Source: Ascoidea asiatica
Taxonomy: Eukaryota; Ascomycota; Saccharomycetes; Ascoideales; Ascoideaceae
Assembly: GCA_001600695.1 (NCBI GenBank)
Contig: BCKQ01000001.1
Coordinates: 2,322,722-2,386,721 of the forward strand
Direction: 5' to 3'
DNA length: 64,000 nucleotides
Positions within the stretch are counted from its first letter, which is position 1; each line of letters starts with the position of its first letter. Positions 44,158 through 54,346 of this stretch are shown piece by piece. The notes below the pieces were generated by a model, which was not told the origin of the DNA, ran no database searches, and worked only from the letters and a program-made list of their open reading frames with translations. A program made the position numbers and the translations under genes.

Positions 44158-44919
44158 ATGGATGAACAAACAGAACCACAAAAGATTGTGAAAATATCAG
44201 TTTATACACCACTTGCATATGTTGGTGTTATATTAACAATATTTATAATATTTGTTAAATTATATCAAAAAAATCAATTGAAAAAAAAGTTACAAAGAAA
44301 ATCATTATTTACAACTAATTTTCCAAAAGAAATGTATTATAATTTATTAGAAATGAATCCAAAGCCTAATGAAAAAGTTATGAAAGCTGCATTTTTAAGA
44401 AGAGCAACTGAAATTGTCAGAAGGACGATTAAATTAAAAGAGTATGAACCAATGACTTTAAAATTATATGTAAATGGTTCAATCAATGAAGAAGTCTTTA
44501 ACAATTTCAATGATGAAATAAAATTTCAAGAACTTGAGTTAAATTCTTTGATTCAAGAAATTGAAAGTTATAAAAAAGGTTGGACACCAAAATTCTTTCC
44601 TTTATTACAAGAAATTACATTTAATGAAGCTATCAGAAATAGAATTACTTCAATGGATCAAAGAAAAGAAGATTTAATACAAACTTGGGGTCTTGATTTA
44701 GATAATTTAGATATTGATCCAAAAATTGGTGCTACTCTCAAAATAATTGAAAATCCAAAAAATAAAGATGAAGTCAAAAAAGAAACTCCAATTGTATTGA
44801 AAGAATCGTCAAATGTAAAAAATAATGCAGAAAATGAAGTTTCAAATACTACTGTTTCAACCAATACTGCTGCAAATAAATCACAAAAAAATAAGAAAAA
44901 GAATAAAAAGAAGAAATAA
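44158..44919 (+). CDS. SEC66: Sec63 complex subunit Sec66 (Sec71)
   Basis: A 253-residue ER membrane protein of the Sec62/Sec63 post-translational translocon (206 in S. cerevisiae). The N-terminus has ISVYTPLAYVGVILTIFIIF (about 13-32), matching the SVYTPL start and single membrane anchor of Sec66. The cytosolic part has MKAAFLRRATEIVRRTIKLK and LYVNGSINEEVFNNFNDEIK, matching the ALLNRGAESVRRSLKLKE and NGSIGEDYWKRFETEVK region. The last 60 residues are charged and end in a Lys/Asn tract not found in S. cerevisiae. Start: ATG at 44158. Confidence 0.92.
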   Translation: MDEQTEPQKIVKISVYTPLAYVGVILTIFIIFVKLYQKNQLKKKLQRKSLFTTNFPKEMYYNLLEMNPKPNEKVMKAAFLRRATEIVRRTIKLKEYEPMTLKLYVNGSINEEVFNNFNDEIKFQELELNSLIQEIESYKKGWTPKFFPLLQEITFNEAIRNRITSMDQRKEDLIQTWGLDLDNLDIDPKIGATLKIIENPKNKDEVKKETPIVLKESSNVKNNAENEVSNTTVSTNTAANKSQKNKKKNKKKK

Positions 44920-45602
44920 ATTGAGAGTAATTTATTAATGGTTTATTTTAACTAGTTGCTGATTTTTTTTTTTTTTTTCGTATCTACCATTATTATAGAT
45001 TACTTTAATAAAAATTTTAACTTAAGTAAATTCAAGAAAATATTATCCGTGTTTTATTAAATTCAATTAGTTTAAAGATTATTTATAATTGTAGTCAAGT
45101 AGTTGAATTTGGTCAAAATACAAATGATCCTACGGTTGCAATTTTTATTTAAAAGTAATTTTTATACAATTTCGCAGATTAGCTTTTCATATAGTCAATG
45201 CTTTAAGTTTTTAGTTTCAATCAAATTCAATTCAAAGTAGGGAATGGTACCTTGAAATACCCTTCATTTTGCAAATTTCTTTTCTTTCAATTGAATTTTG
45301 AATATTTCCAAATTTTTACAATCTTAAATTTCCATATATTCTTGATTTTTTGAGATAATTTATAGATTTCTTTTTTTATTTGATTTTGAACTTTTGTAAA
45401 CTTTTGAAAATACTAATCAGATTATATTGAAAAAGGATATGATATACAATTCTAAAAATAAAATCATTTTGATTTTTTTAATTTTATATTATATTGAATT
45501 GAAATTGAAATTATTTTGAATAATAATATTAATCATAAAATTTATTAATTTATTAAATTTTTTTATGTAGTTGTGATTTTGTTCATTATATTAATATTGA
45601 AA
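44920..45602. other. Convergent spacer, SEC66 / RPS20
   Basis: 683 bp of AT-rich DNA with T runs near the SEC66 stop. I see no gene, RNA or repeat. Confidence 0.6.
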
Positions 45603-45950
45603 TTAAGCAGCAATGGTAACATCAACATCTACACCAGGTTCAATAGTAATTTGAGTGATTTTCTTGACAATGGCAGCTGGTGCTTGTAAATCAATAACTC
45701 TTTTATGAATTCTCATTTCATAAGCATCCCAAGTTTTTGAACCTTCACCATTTGGAGTCTTTCTTGTGGAAATTCTTAAAACCTTTGTTGGCATTCTAAC
45801 AGGACCTTTTTTAGCTAAACGATGACGATTTGCATTATCAATAATTGAAGAACAAACTTTTTCTAATTTTTGAACCTTAGTAGAAACTAAAGAGATTCTA
45901 ATTTTGTGTATTTCTGGTTCTTCAACAACTTTGTCTTTTTGGTCACTCAT
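45603..45950 (-). CDS. RPS20: Cytosolic small-subunit ribosomal protein uS10
   Basis: A complete 115-residue uS10 (121 in S. cerevisiae). It binds the head of the 40S subunit. The conserved block runs from [20 protein letters not shown] through [20 protein letters not shown] to [19 protein letters not shown] and [16 protein letters not shown]. The coding region has no intron, but a likely 5'-UTR intron ends 8 nt before the ATG. Farther upstream is a GC-rich patch with a CACGTG box, consistent with the Cbf1-type control of ribosomal protein genes described in non-Saccharomyces yeasts. Confidence 0.97.
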   Translation of the reverse strand: MSDQKDKVVEEPEIHKIRISLVSTKVQKLEKVCSSIIDNANRHRLAKKGPVRMPTKVLRISTRKTPNGEGSKTWDAYEMRIHKRVIDLQAPAAIVKKITQITIEPGVDVDVTIAA

Positions 45951-45958
45951 CTTGGATA

Positions 45959-46076
45959 CTATATTTTTTTATTGAATGGTTCTACTTTAGTTCTTCAAAT
46001 GAATTTCTATTATATCTAGAATTATTTTCATTTTTAATGAAGTTGTAATAATAATCTTCTACAATACAATACTTAC
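45959..46076 (-). other. Probable 5'-UTR intron of RPS20
   Basis: 118 nt. Donor GTAAGT (46076-46071) and acceptor TAG ending at 45959, 8 nt upstream of the ATG. The branch site is weak (AACTAAAG). The sequence upstream of the donor changes abruptly from AT-rich to GC-richer, as at an exon/intron border. Introns are common in yeast ribosomal protein genes. Confidence 0.55.
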
Positions 46077-47387
46077 CTTGCCATACCCAGAATTCCTTCC
46101 TTAGTCGCCAGTAATCACCATACAACCTTTGGAGCCAGACACTTTACCACAGGCGCCCTCGTTAGCCCAAGCTCGAATCGATCCCAGAGAAACCCGTGCT
46201 GATTTCTCCATCGCAGTCGAAACACCGCATTAGAAGAGATCAAGTTTGCGATAGAGCAATGAGGGAAAACACGTGCTTCATAGATTTTGTTTTCACTGAA
46301 AAACAAATGGTTATGAGAAAAAGATTACTTTAACTAATTCAAAGTAATTTCCCGTGATAGTTCTAAGGGCTCTTACTTTTTAAAATAGAGCCCTTTTAAA
46401 ATTTTAGAATTTAGTTTCTAAACTTTAAACGAAGTTTGCATTTAAAGTTTAGCACCATGGAATTTCTAATTTTTTGATTTTAAATCATCAAAGTGTTTAT
46501 ATGTCTCAAAAAGTTTCAATCTTCTAAATATTTTATACTAATCCGCTCAGGCAATATAAAAGAAATTCAAATAAAAAAAGGAATTAAAGAACTAAAAGGT
46601 TTATAAGGAAAAAGAAACGAGGATAAAATTTACAACAATAAAAAATAGACTTTAAACAACTAATAATTAATAATTGTAAAAAATGATTATATAGATAAAA
46701 AGTTAAAAAAATCAGATATCGGGATATTAAAATAAGCAGAAACAATCATATTATAGATATAGTATACAAAAGTAGAAGCAGAAGAGGTATATAAAAAAAT
46801 ATAAAAAAAACAACAAAAAACACTACAAAAATCGAATAAGGTCCAAAAATAAAACAAAACATATAAAAAAAAATAATGAGGAAGGTAGCACACATAAACC
46901 TGTTGTGAAAATATTGATTGAGGATATTGAATAAGGTAAGTGACTTCTATTTGAGAAAGTCTTTGAATTAAAATTTTTTGACAAAAATTTTGATCTGAAA
47001 AAACTTTAATTATTGATGTAGTTGATAAACGAAATTTAAAATGAAAAGTGCAAATAATATTGAATAATTATAACACTATTTCAAAAACAAAATCAAAAAG
47101 AAGAAAGTTAGAAAAAACTTGAAAAAACATGAAAAGGTAAACTGAAACAAATTATTTAAATAAAAAAGAATTGCTGAATTTGAATGAATAGTTAATAAGT
47201 CAATATTTTAATTAATAGCATCATTACAACTTCTTATAATTGTTATTATTACTAATATTGATATTATTGATATAATTAGTAATTTAGATGAATGTCAAAA
47301 GTTAAAAACTTGGAAAAATGTTTGAAAAAAAAAAAGAGATAAAAAAACCAGAGAACAAAATCTGAAATAATATTGAAATATTATTAT
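46077..47387. promoter_or_regulatory. RPS20 promoter and spacer to RAX1
   Basis: 1.3 kb. The first 220 bp (to about 46300) are GC-richer and include a CACGTG box at 46270-46275; this is probably the RPS20 leader and promoter. The minus open frame 46115-46306 inside it matches nothing known. The remaining 1.1 kb is A-rich 3' flank of RAX1 without visible genes. Confidence 0.55.
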
Positions 47388-49187
47388 TTAAAGACGATGA
47401 CCAGGTACTAGAGCAAAAAGTACAGAAAAAGCTGCACTTGCTAAGCATACTAATAATAAAACCCATATACCTCTTCTTACTAATAATTTACCAACATAGT
47501 ATTCTTTAATTTTCATTAATCCAAGTCTTTTTGAAAGTGAACCAGAGCCAATAGAATTATTAAAATTATTTTCATAAGGACTAGTCGCATCTTTTTCTTC
47601 AATATCATTTGCATTTGTATTATAAGTTCTTGTTGTTTCAAAGTATCTTAAAAATGCTAAAACTGGATCTAATTTGAATAAAGAAGATAAAATAAAATAA
47701 GAACCGAAAAAAAAAGGTACAGTAACTGCAGGTCTTGAATGAGAAGGATTATAACCTAAGAATATTAAAGTATAACCAACCCAAAAAGCAGCAAAGAAGC
47801 AAAATATACCTAAGATTAATCTTGAATTATAAGATTTTAAAGTAATATTATTTAAAGCAGCATATTTTAAAAAATTTGGAAAAGCTTCTCTTTCCATTGC
47901 TTGAAATACATAATCTCTTGCTTCATCAAAAATTTCAGGATCATCTCTACCTTGAATTTCAATTGAGTGTCTAATTGATCTAACAATTCTTTCAGGTAAT
48001 AATAATTTTTTTTCAGAATTATCAATAAAATAAGTAACTAAGATTCTTCTTGAACTTTGTCTTAAATCTTCTCTTGTAACTTTAATAGTATTATCATTAA
48101 TATTATTATTATCAGTATTATTAATTGTATTAATATTTTTATTATCTTGATTAGTATTATTGATATTAATATTTGAAGAATTATTATTATTATTATTATT
48201 TATATTATTTATATCATTAATTTGAGATTTTTCATCATTTTTTTTAAATTGATAATCATCATCATCGTCATCATTTAACATTTGTTCAACCATTTCTGGA
48301 GAAACAGTTGGTAAACCAGCTGGACCAGAATTTAAAGAATGAGCCGATTTACTTTTTGAATTTTTTTCATTTGAAGAATGAGAAGGAGATTGATTATTAT
48401 TATTGTTATTAATATTTGTTGTTGTTGTATTTAAGTTTGTATTTGAATTTGAATTTGTATTTGTATTTGTATTTGAAGAATTTCTTTTATTATAAATTGA
48501 TTCAATTTCATTTATAATTGATTCTCTTTTTGTTGGATTATTTGAAGATAAATGAAATTCTTGAACTAAATTAGATAATCTTTGATCTTCAATTTGTTCA
48601 TCACCTCTTAAAAAAGTTGATAATCTTCTTATATCTTTTTGAGATACATTACCATCATTAATTAAAGCTTCTAATAAAAGAGAAGAAGTTACAGAAGCTC
48701 TTTGTTGTTGTTGAACTTGTTGTTGTTGTAGAAAAGGAGACTGTGTTAAAATTAAACCTTTTCCACCGGTAATTGAAGTTAGACCAGTTATATTTTTTTG
48801 TTGTTGTTGTTGTTGTTGCTGTTGTTGAGGAGTATTTGCGAAATTTTGAGAAGAAATTGGAGAATTTATTGAAGGAGAAGTTGCCATTTGTAAAAGATTT
48901 GGCAGACTATTATTATTATCTAACATAACAGATTTTCTTAAAGATTTAACATATTGTTTACATAAAGCTAAATGACTTACAACATCAATCCAAAAATCTA
49001 AATAATCTACAGCATGTTGATTATCTCTCATGAATATATAAAAAGACCATAAATCAACAGGAGGTTGAGTTTTTCTATTTAAAACTTCAAATAAAGTTGG
49101 TAATCTATTTAATCTTTCTGAAGATGGACCATATTCATATAATTGAGAAATATCTGAATTATCTGAATTTATTGGATTAACGCTCAT
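47388..49187 (-). CDS. RAX1: Bud-site selection protein Rax1 (RGS-like, membrane)
   Basis: A 599-residue Rax1 homologue (435 in S. cerevisiae), which with Rax2 marks the cell pole for bipolar budding. The N-terminus has RLNRLPTLFEVLNRKTQPPV and DLWSFYIFMRDNQHAVDYLD, the start of the RGS-like fold. The fold resumes at SSRRILVTYFIDNSEKKLLL and FDEARDYVFQAMEREAFPNF after a Gln/Asn/Thr-rich insertion of about 270 residues. Three membrane segments follow: around LILGIFCFFAAFWVGYTLIF (about 456-476), around FFFGSYFILSSLF (about 497), and WVLLLVCLASAAFSVLFALV (about 575-594). Start: ATG at 49187. Confidence 0.9.
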   Translation of the reverse strand: MSVNPINSDNSDISQLYEYGPSSERLNRLPTLFEVLNRKTQPPVDLWSFYIFMRDNQHAVDYLDFWIDVVSHLALCKQYVKSLRKSVMLDNNNSLPNLLQMATSPSINSPISSQNFANTPQQQQQQQQQQKNITGLTSITGGKGLILTQSPFLQQQQVQQQQRASVTSSLLLEALINDGNVSQKDIRRLSTFLRGDEQIEDQRLSNLVQEFHLSSNNPTKRESIINEIESIYNKRNSSNTNTNTNSNSNTNLNTTTTNINNNNNNQSPSHSSNEKNSKSKSAHSLNSGPAGLPTVSPEMVEQMLNDDDDDDYQFKKNDEKSQINDINNINNNNNNNSSNININNTNQDNKNINTINNTDNNNINDNTIKVTREDLRQSSRRILVTYFIDNSEKKLLLPERIVRSIRHSIEIQGRDDPEIFDEARDYVFQAMEREAFPNFLKYAALNNITLKSYNSRLILGIFCFFAAFWVGYTLIFLGYNPSHSRPAVTVPFFFGSYFILSSLFKLDPVLAFLRYFETTRTYNTNANDIEEKDATSPYENNFNNSIGSGSLSKRLGLMKIKEYYVGKLLVRRGIWVLLLVCLASAAFSVLFALVPGHRL

Positions 49188-50576
49188 TATTATTTTTATT
49201 ATTATTATTAATGTTTGATATAATTATTGAAATAAGAACTAAGAACTAAGAAATGAGATATAAAAAATTTGAAATAAAAAGTTTTGAATTAAATTAAATT
49301 GAATTAAATTAAATGAATGAATAAGTTGGATTAAAAACTCTTGAAGAATAAAAAAAAAAGATAGAAAAAACGGGAGATTGAATAAGTGATTAAATAGATG
49401 ATTAATTTTTTATTTATATTAAATTATATAATAAATTATATTATTGTATTGAAGTTTTGTTTAATTTCAGATATTAATAATAGGATTGATTTATTTATTG
49501 AATGAACAGATTGATATAATTAAAACATATAATAAAGATATATAAATTTATAGTGAAAGAATTATGAAAATATTAATTATAGATTAATTATAAAAGATTA
49601 TAAACGATTGAATAATAGTTAGAATTAATCTTTTTATTAAAATATAATAAAACTGACTGATTGATTGATTGAATTAATTAATTAATTTAAAATATAATAA
49701 TAATATACTACTACTACTGTAATGATAGAGTTATCAGTAGAAATTCAACAATTAATATATATAAATATTTTGATAATTAAGAATTATCTGAAAGAAAGCA
49801 ACAGAAAATTGAAGAGAAAAAAGAAAACAATAAGAATTGGAATAAAAATTAGAAGTAGAATAAAAATAAGAATATAAAAAATAAGAATAAGAATAAGAAT
49901 AAGAATATGAATATGAATATGAATAGAAACACGAATAGAAATAGAAATAGGAATAGGAATAAACAGTTGATTTGAGCAAGGAACTTCAACAGGAGATAAT
50001 AAAGGTAGTTGAAATAAAAACAATAGAAGCAAAAACGGAAGGGGAATTGAAAAGGGAAATTTTAGAAAAAGAATATTTGAATATTGGAATATTTGAAGTG
50101 TGAAATGTGAAGTGTTTGATTCTTGCAGCAGTTGCTACACACCAGCAACGATAACATTAACATAACACTCTGAACAGCGCCAACAGTTTCAACAGCGTGA
50201 ACTCTCAGCAAACAGGACAGCCGTGCACAGCCGTGTCCGTGGGCGGAAATCACCCATGGAAATGCACACACAGGAGCCACGGATGAGAGCAGAGCGTTGG
50301 AATGTCCAGCAGAAGTAGGCAAAGGGGCTCATGGAGACGCACCACAGCGTGAGCTATTTTTGTATTTACAAAGCGCCGGATTCAGACCAAAAAAAAAACG
50401 TATTGGGTGACAATTACCCGATTAAGATTAGATGTATTTATATGCAATAAATGCAGATCTACAAATACACACACATTGAAACCAAATCAATGGTAATACT
50501 TTAAATCCTCTCTAATTTGAATTTATTATTATTTGATTGAATAGTTTGTTGAATAGTTAAATAAATAATTTAATAA
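49188..50576. promoter_or_regulatory. RAX1 upstream region and DCTN4 3' flank
   Basis: 1.39 kb. AT-rich up to about 50090, including an AAGAAT/ATGAAT hexamer array (about 49870-49925). A GC-rich island at about 50100-50345 resembles the other promoter islands of this window and has CCGTGCACAG and CCGTGTCCGT direct repeats. The open frame within it (minus 50062-50322) has no known relative. Confidence 0.5.
49868..49925 (+). repeat. Hexamer array AAGAAT / ATGAAT
   Basis: Repeated AAGAAT units grade into ATGAAT units upstream of RAX1. The derived open frames (Tyr-Ser repeats) are artefacts of the repeat, not proteins. Confidence 0.8.
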
Positions 50577-52832
50577 TCAAATATGATCCAAATGATCAGT
50601 AGTAACAAAATCATTTGAACTATCTGCTTCATTTATATTAATATCTGCCTTTGGTAATTCCTTATTAACTCTTACAGTCCCCAAGTCTGCAATTATCCAA
50701 AATCCAAATGTACTATCCTCATCATTATCATTATTTTCCTTACTTTTATTTGTGATTTCAGTTTTTTTCTCTTTGATCTTATCATTCTCATCTTTATCTT
50801 TCTTACTATCTTTTTGAATATTTTTAATTACTTTAACACTAATAAAAATTGGAATTTTAAGTCTATAATCATAATCTTTAAAATTAGATAATTGAATATC
50901 TAATGGAACACAACACCAATTATCACCTTTATCAAATGGTTTATCATTAACACTTAATAAATCAAATTTATTTTTAATTGGAGAAGTTGATGATGAATTG
51001 ATTTCATTTGATTCATTAGTTTGACTAAATTCATTTGATAAATTATTTATTGAATTATTTGAGGATAAATTATTTATGGATAAATCTCCAAAACTTTTAG
51101 TTGAATTGATTGAATTAATTGTTGAATTTTCATTTAAAATTAATTTATTAATTAATTCATCATTTTTTGATTTAATTAAACTTCTTTTTTTTAATTCATT
51201 TCTACTTAATTTTGATAAATTTGGATTAATTTCAAAAGTTGGTATACTTTTTAAAAAATTTTCAACTTTATTTAAATTATGTAAAATTTTATTTTTATCA
51301 ATATCATCAATATCATCAATATTATTAATATTATTAAGATCTGAATTTAGAATATTAATTTTACCATTAATTTTAAAATTTGAACATGGTAATGAAATTT
51401 TAGTCTTGAATAAATTATTTAAAATTGAATGAGTTGAAATTGAAATTTGTAAATTATAAGATAAATAATTATTTCTAAAAAAAATTAAATATCTAAAAGA
51501 ATTTAAAGGTATTAAATTATAATTATAATTAAAATTTGAATTAATCAAAAATTTATAATATTTTTTAATTAATTTATTATGTAATTTTAAAAAATTTGGA
51601 ATTTTAATTAAATTTATAGTTGGTAAATAATTATAAGAATCAATATTTTTAATAAATTTAAAAGATTTTATATCATTTTCAGGTTTTATTAAGATATTAT
51701 TACAAACTTTACATTTAAAAGATAATTTTGTTTTTAATTTTTTTGGTAAAGGTAATAATGAAGAAATATTTTGATTTGCAATTTGATTTGAAGTTTCATT
51801 GGTTATATCAATATTGTTTTCATTATTATAAATTTTAAGAATATTTAAATTTGAAGTTAAGAAATTTAAATTTGATTTAATATATTGATTAAAAGATAAG
51901 AAATTTAAATTATTTTGAAATTTTGAAAAATTATTAATATTATTAATATCATTATTTTCATTAAATTTTTTTTTCATCTTATTATTATTATTACTATTTA
52001 AGTTTAAGTAAGACAAAGTTGAATTTGAATTTGAATTTAAATCATTTTGATTTGATAATAAAAAAGAGGATAAACTTAAATTATTTTGAATTGATAAAGA
52101 TTTAACAATTGAGAATTTTTTTTTATTTAAAATTTGATTTTTATTTTTAATTGAATAAAATTTTAATAAATTATTGAATTGAATATTATTTTCTAAATTT
52201 TTTAAATCATTTAAAAATAGATTAGATAATGATAAGTTTGAGTTTGAGTTTGGGTTTGAATTTGAATTAATGTTATGATTGAAATGATATTTATAAGAAC
52301 AATAAGAACATTTGAAGTTATAAATAATTGAGTTATTAGTATTATTGTTATTATTATTATTGTTACTTGAATTTTTATCTTTGGAAGTTGAAATTAATAA
52401 ATTTGAATTACAAATTGGACAATCAAAACAATTTTTATTACAATAATTATTAATATTATTAGTAGTAGTGGTAGAATTAGTATAGTTATTTGAATCAATT
52501 GAGATTGTAGTTAAACAAGTTGGACAATAATTTGAGATAATTTTGAAAGTTGTACATTTGGGACATCTTATTGATAAACATTTATCACAAAACAATAAAT
52601 TTGATAATGGATACAATTGATTTGGATCATTGATTGTTTTTGGTAAGGAATGATCATTCAAATCATCTTGGTCTTGGTCTTGGTCCAGGTGTTGTTGTTG
52701 TTGTTGATGTTGAATTGTCTGAGAAGGAAAAGGAAAAGCAGAAGCAGAATCAGAATCTAAATATGAGTCGTCATCGTGGGTATCGATATCGTTGATTGAT
52801 TCTGAGCAAGGGCAAAATATATAAACAGACAT
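50577..52832 (-). CDS. Dynactin p62 subunit (DCTN4 / RO-2) homologue
   Basis: A 751-residue protein with the Cys-rich start of dynactin subunit 4. SVYIFCPCSES is followed by LSNLLFCDKCLSIRCPKCT and NYCPTCLTTISI, then CNKNCFDCPICNSNLLIS, matching the p62 pattern (FC-x-x-C-L-x-x-R-C-x-x-C, YCP-x-C, C-x-NCFDCP-x-C). A later CSYCSY and CKVCN complete the zinc ligands. p62 sits in the pointed-end complex of dynactin and links dynein to cargo. The rest is Asn/Ser-rich, ending in a C-terminal domain (DKGDNWCCVPLDIQLSNFK) also typical of p62. The frame extends upstream only through a TTG at 52937; the first ATG in frame is 52832. As far as I know, S. cerevisiae has no p62. Confidence 0.8.
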   Translation of the reverse strand: MSVYIFCPCSESINDIDTHDDDSYLDSDSASAFPFPSQTIQHQQQQQHLDQDQDQDDLNDHSLPKTINDPNQLYPLSNLLFCDKCLSIRCPKCTTFKIISNYCPTCLTTISIDSNNYTNSTTTTNNINNYCNKNCFDCPICNSNLLISTSKDKNSSNNNNNNNNTNNSIIYNFKCSYCSYKYHFNHNINSNSNPNSNSNLSLSNLFLNDLKNLENNIQFNNLLKFYSIKNKNQILNKKKFSIVKSLSIQNNLSLSSFLLSNQNDLNSNSNSTLSYLNLNSNNNNKMKKKFNENNDINNINNFSKFQNNLNFLSFNQYIKSNLNFLTSNLNILKIYNNENNIDITNETSNQIANQNISSLLPLPKKLKTKLSFKCKVCNNILIKPENDIKSFKFIKNIDSYNYLPTINLIKIPNFLKLHNKLIKKYYKFLINSNFNYNYNLIPLNSFRYLIFFRNNYLSYNLQISISTHSILNNLFKTKISLPCSNFKINGKINILNSDLNNINNIDDIDDIDKNKILHNLNKVENFLKSIPTFEINPNLSKLSRNELKKRSLIKSKNDELINKLILNENSTINSINSTKSFGDLSINNLSSNNSINNLSNEFSQTNESNEINSSSTSPIKNKFDLLSVNDKPFDKGDNWCCVPLDIQLSNFKDYDYRLKIPIFISVKVIKNIQKDSKKDKDENDKIKEKKTEITNKSKENNDNDEDSTFGFWIIADLGTVRVNKELPKADININEADSSNDFVTTDHLDHI

Positions 52833-52981
52833 GTAATTATCATGGAGAAGTGACTTGTTTCCTCTGATCAATTCTTGATTCAATGCTTGATACAATAATG
52901 CTGCTATATTCAATTGTTTATTCAATTGTTTATTCAATTGTTTATTTTATTGTTTATCTCACCACTAATATATTTCCTTTA

Positions 52982-53016
<35 letters not shown>

Positions 53017-53783
53017 GCATTCCTCAAAGGTAGTTTTGGTGGCGAGTGCCCTGGAAAGTTAGCGCTGACTTACCCGGACACGTGCACAACACAAACACAA
53101 ACACAAACACAAACACAAACACAAACTCATCGATATAAAAACAGAAAGGTGTTTTTGTTCTACTTCACCAGATAATAAAACACAAATGTATTTGCTGTAT
53201 TTTATGCCAGGAACACAAAAACAAAGATTCAAATAAAGGTATGTTTTTTCTCGTTCTTCTCTTGCTTTGCTCTCTGCTGATTGATTGAAATATGTTTCCC
53301 TGATGATCACGAGTAAAGATTACTCCATTTATATAAACCCAGCTCTTCGAAATTTTTTGTTATATGAGACTACACTTACTATCTGACATTCATATTTTCA
53401 ATCTTCCATATTCATTATCTGATAATATCCAATAATTTTAAGCAAATTACTAACAAATTATCTTCAAACTTCAATCAAGTTCATTCTCTTTATAGATTCT
53501 TAATAAATATTTCTCTTTTTTCTTTCATCCTTTAGTCGTAGAAAATAAAGAATATCCACCATTAACGTTATTTTTCAAGATCCCGTTAGTGAAAATTTGG
53601 CAATTTTTCATTTAATGTTAAGTTACTTTTCTAATTATCTTGATTGGAAATTTACTCGTTTTTGATAATTAATGAATAAATAATAGTAACTTAAAATAGA
53701 ATTTATAATACTTCTTCATATTCAAATCCAATATCAAATAGCATTGATATTATTAATTGCAAATATTAATAATAATAATAATA
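52833..53783. promoter_or_regulatory. Divergent promoter region, DCTN4 / MTO1
   Basis: 951 bp. It contains three copies of a 12-base ATTCAATTGTTT unit (about 52909-52944), an (ATT)n run (about 52983-53016), a short GC-rich patch with CACGTG at 53079-53084, and an ACACAA array. The side near MTO1 is ordinary AT-rich leader. Confidence 0.6.
53087..53126 (+). repeat. ACAAAC hexamer array
   Basis: About six units of AACACA/ACAAAC directly next to a CACGTG box. It is a simple repeat in non-coding DNA. Confidence 0.85.
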
Positions 53784-54305
53784 ATGTTTGTTACTTTAAA
53801 AAATATTTCAGGTATAAAGTCTTATCGACATAATTTAAATATAATTTTCAAAAGAAATATATTTATAAATTCTGATTTACAATCTCAATTAAATAATTTA
53901 CCTTTACATCCTGTTGTTGTAATTGGTGGTGGTCATGCTGGTTGTGAAGCTGCTGCTGCTTCTGCGAGATCTGGTACCAAAACAACTTTAATTACAACTG
54001 ATTTATTAAAAATTGGTACTTGTTCATGTAATCCATCAATTGGTGGTGTTGGTAAAGGTACTTTAGTTAAAGAAATTGATGCTTTAGATGGTTTAATGGC
54101 TAAAGTTTCTGATAAAGCTGGTATTCAATTTAAAATGTTAAATAAATCAAGAGGTCCTGCTGTTTATGGTCCAAGAGTTCAAATTGATAGAAAAATTTAT
54201 TTAAATGAAATGCAAAATATTTTATCTAATTATAAAAATTTAAATTTATTACAATCAAATGTTAAAGATATTATTATCGACCCTAATCCTATTTATCCCA
54301 ATCCT

Positions 54306-54346
<41 letters not shown>

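Noticed and set aside
46080-46300. Possible tRNA because of AGCTCGAATCGATCCC, similar to a T-arm
   Set aside because: The stem bases do not pair, and no acceptor or anticodon arm can be drawn on either strand.
50062-50322. 86-codon minus open frame upstream of RAX1
   Set aside because: It lies in a GC-rich promoter-like island and matches no family I know.
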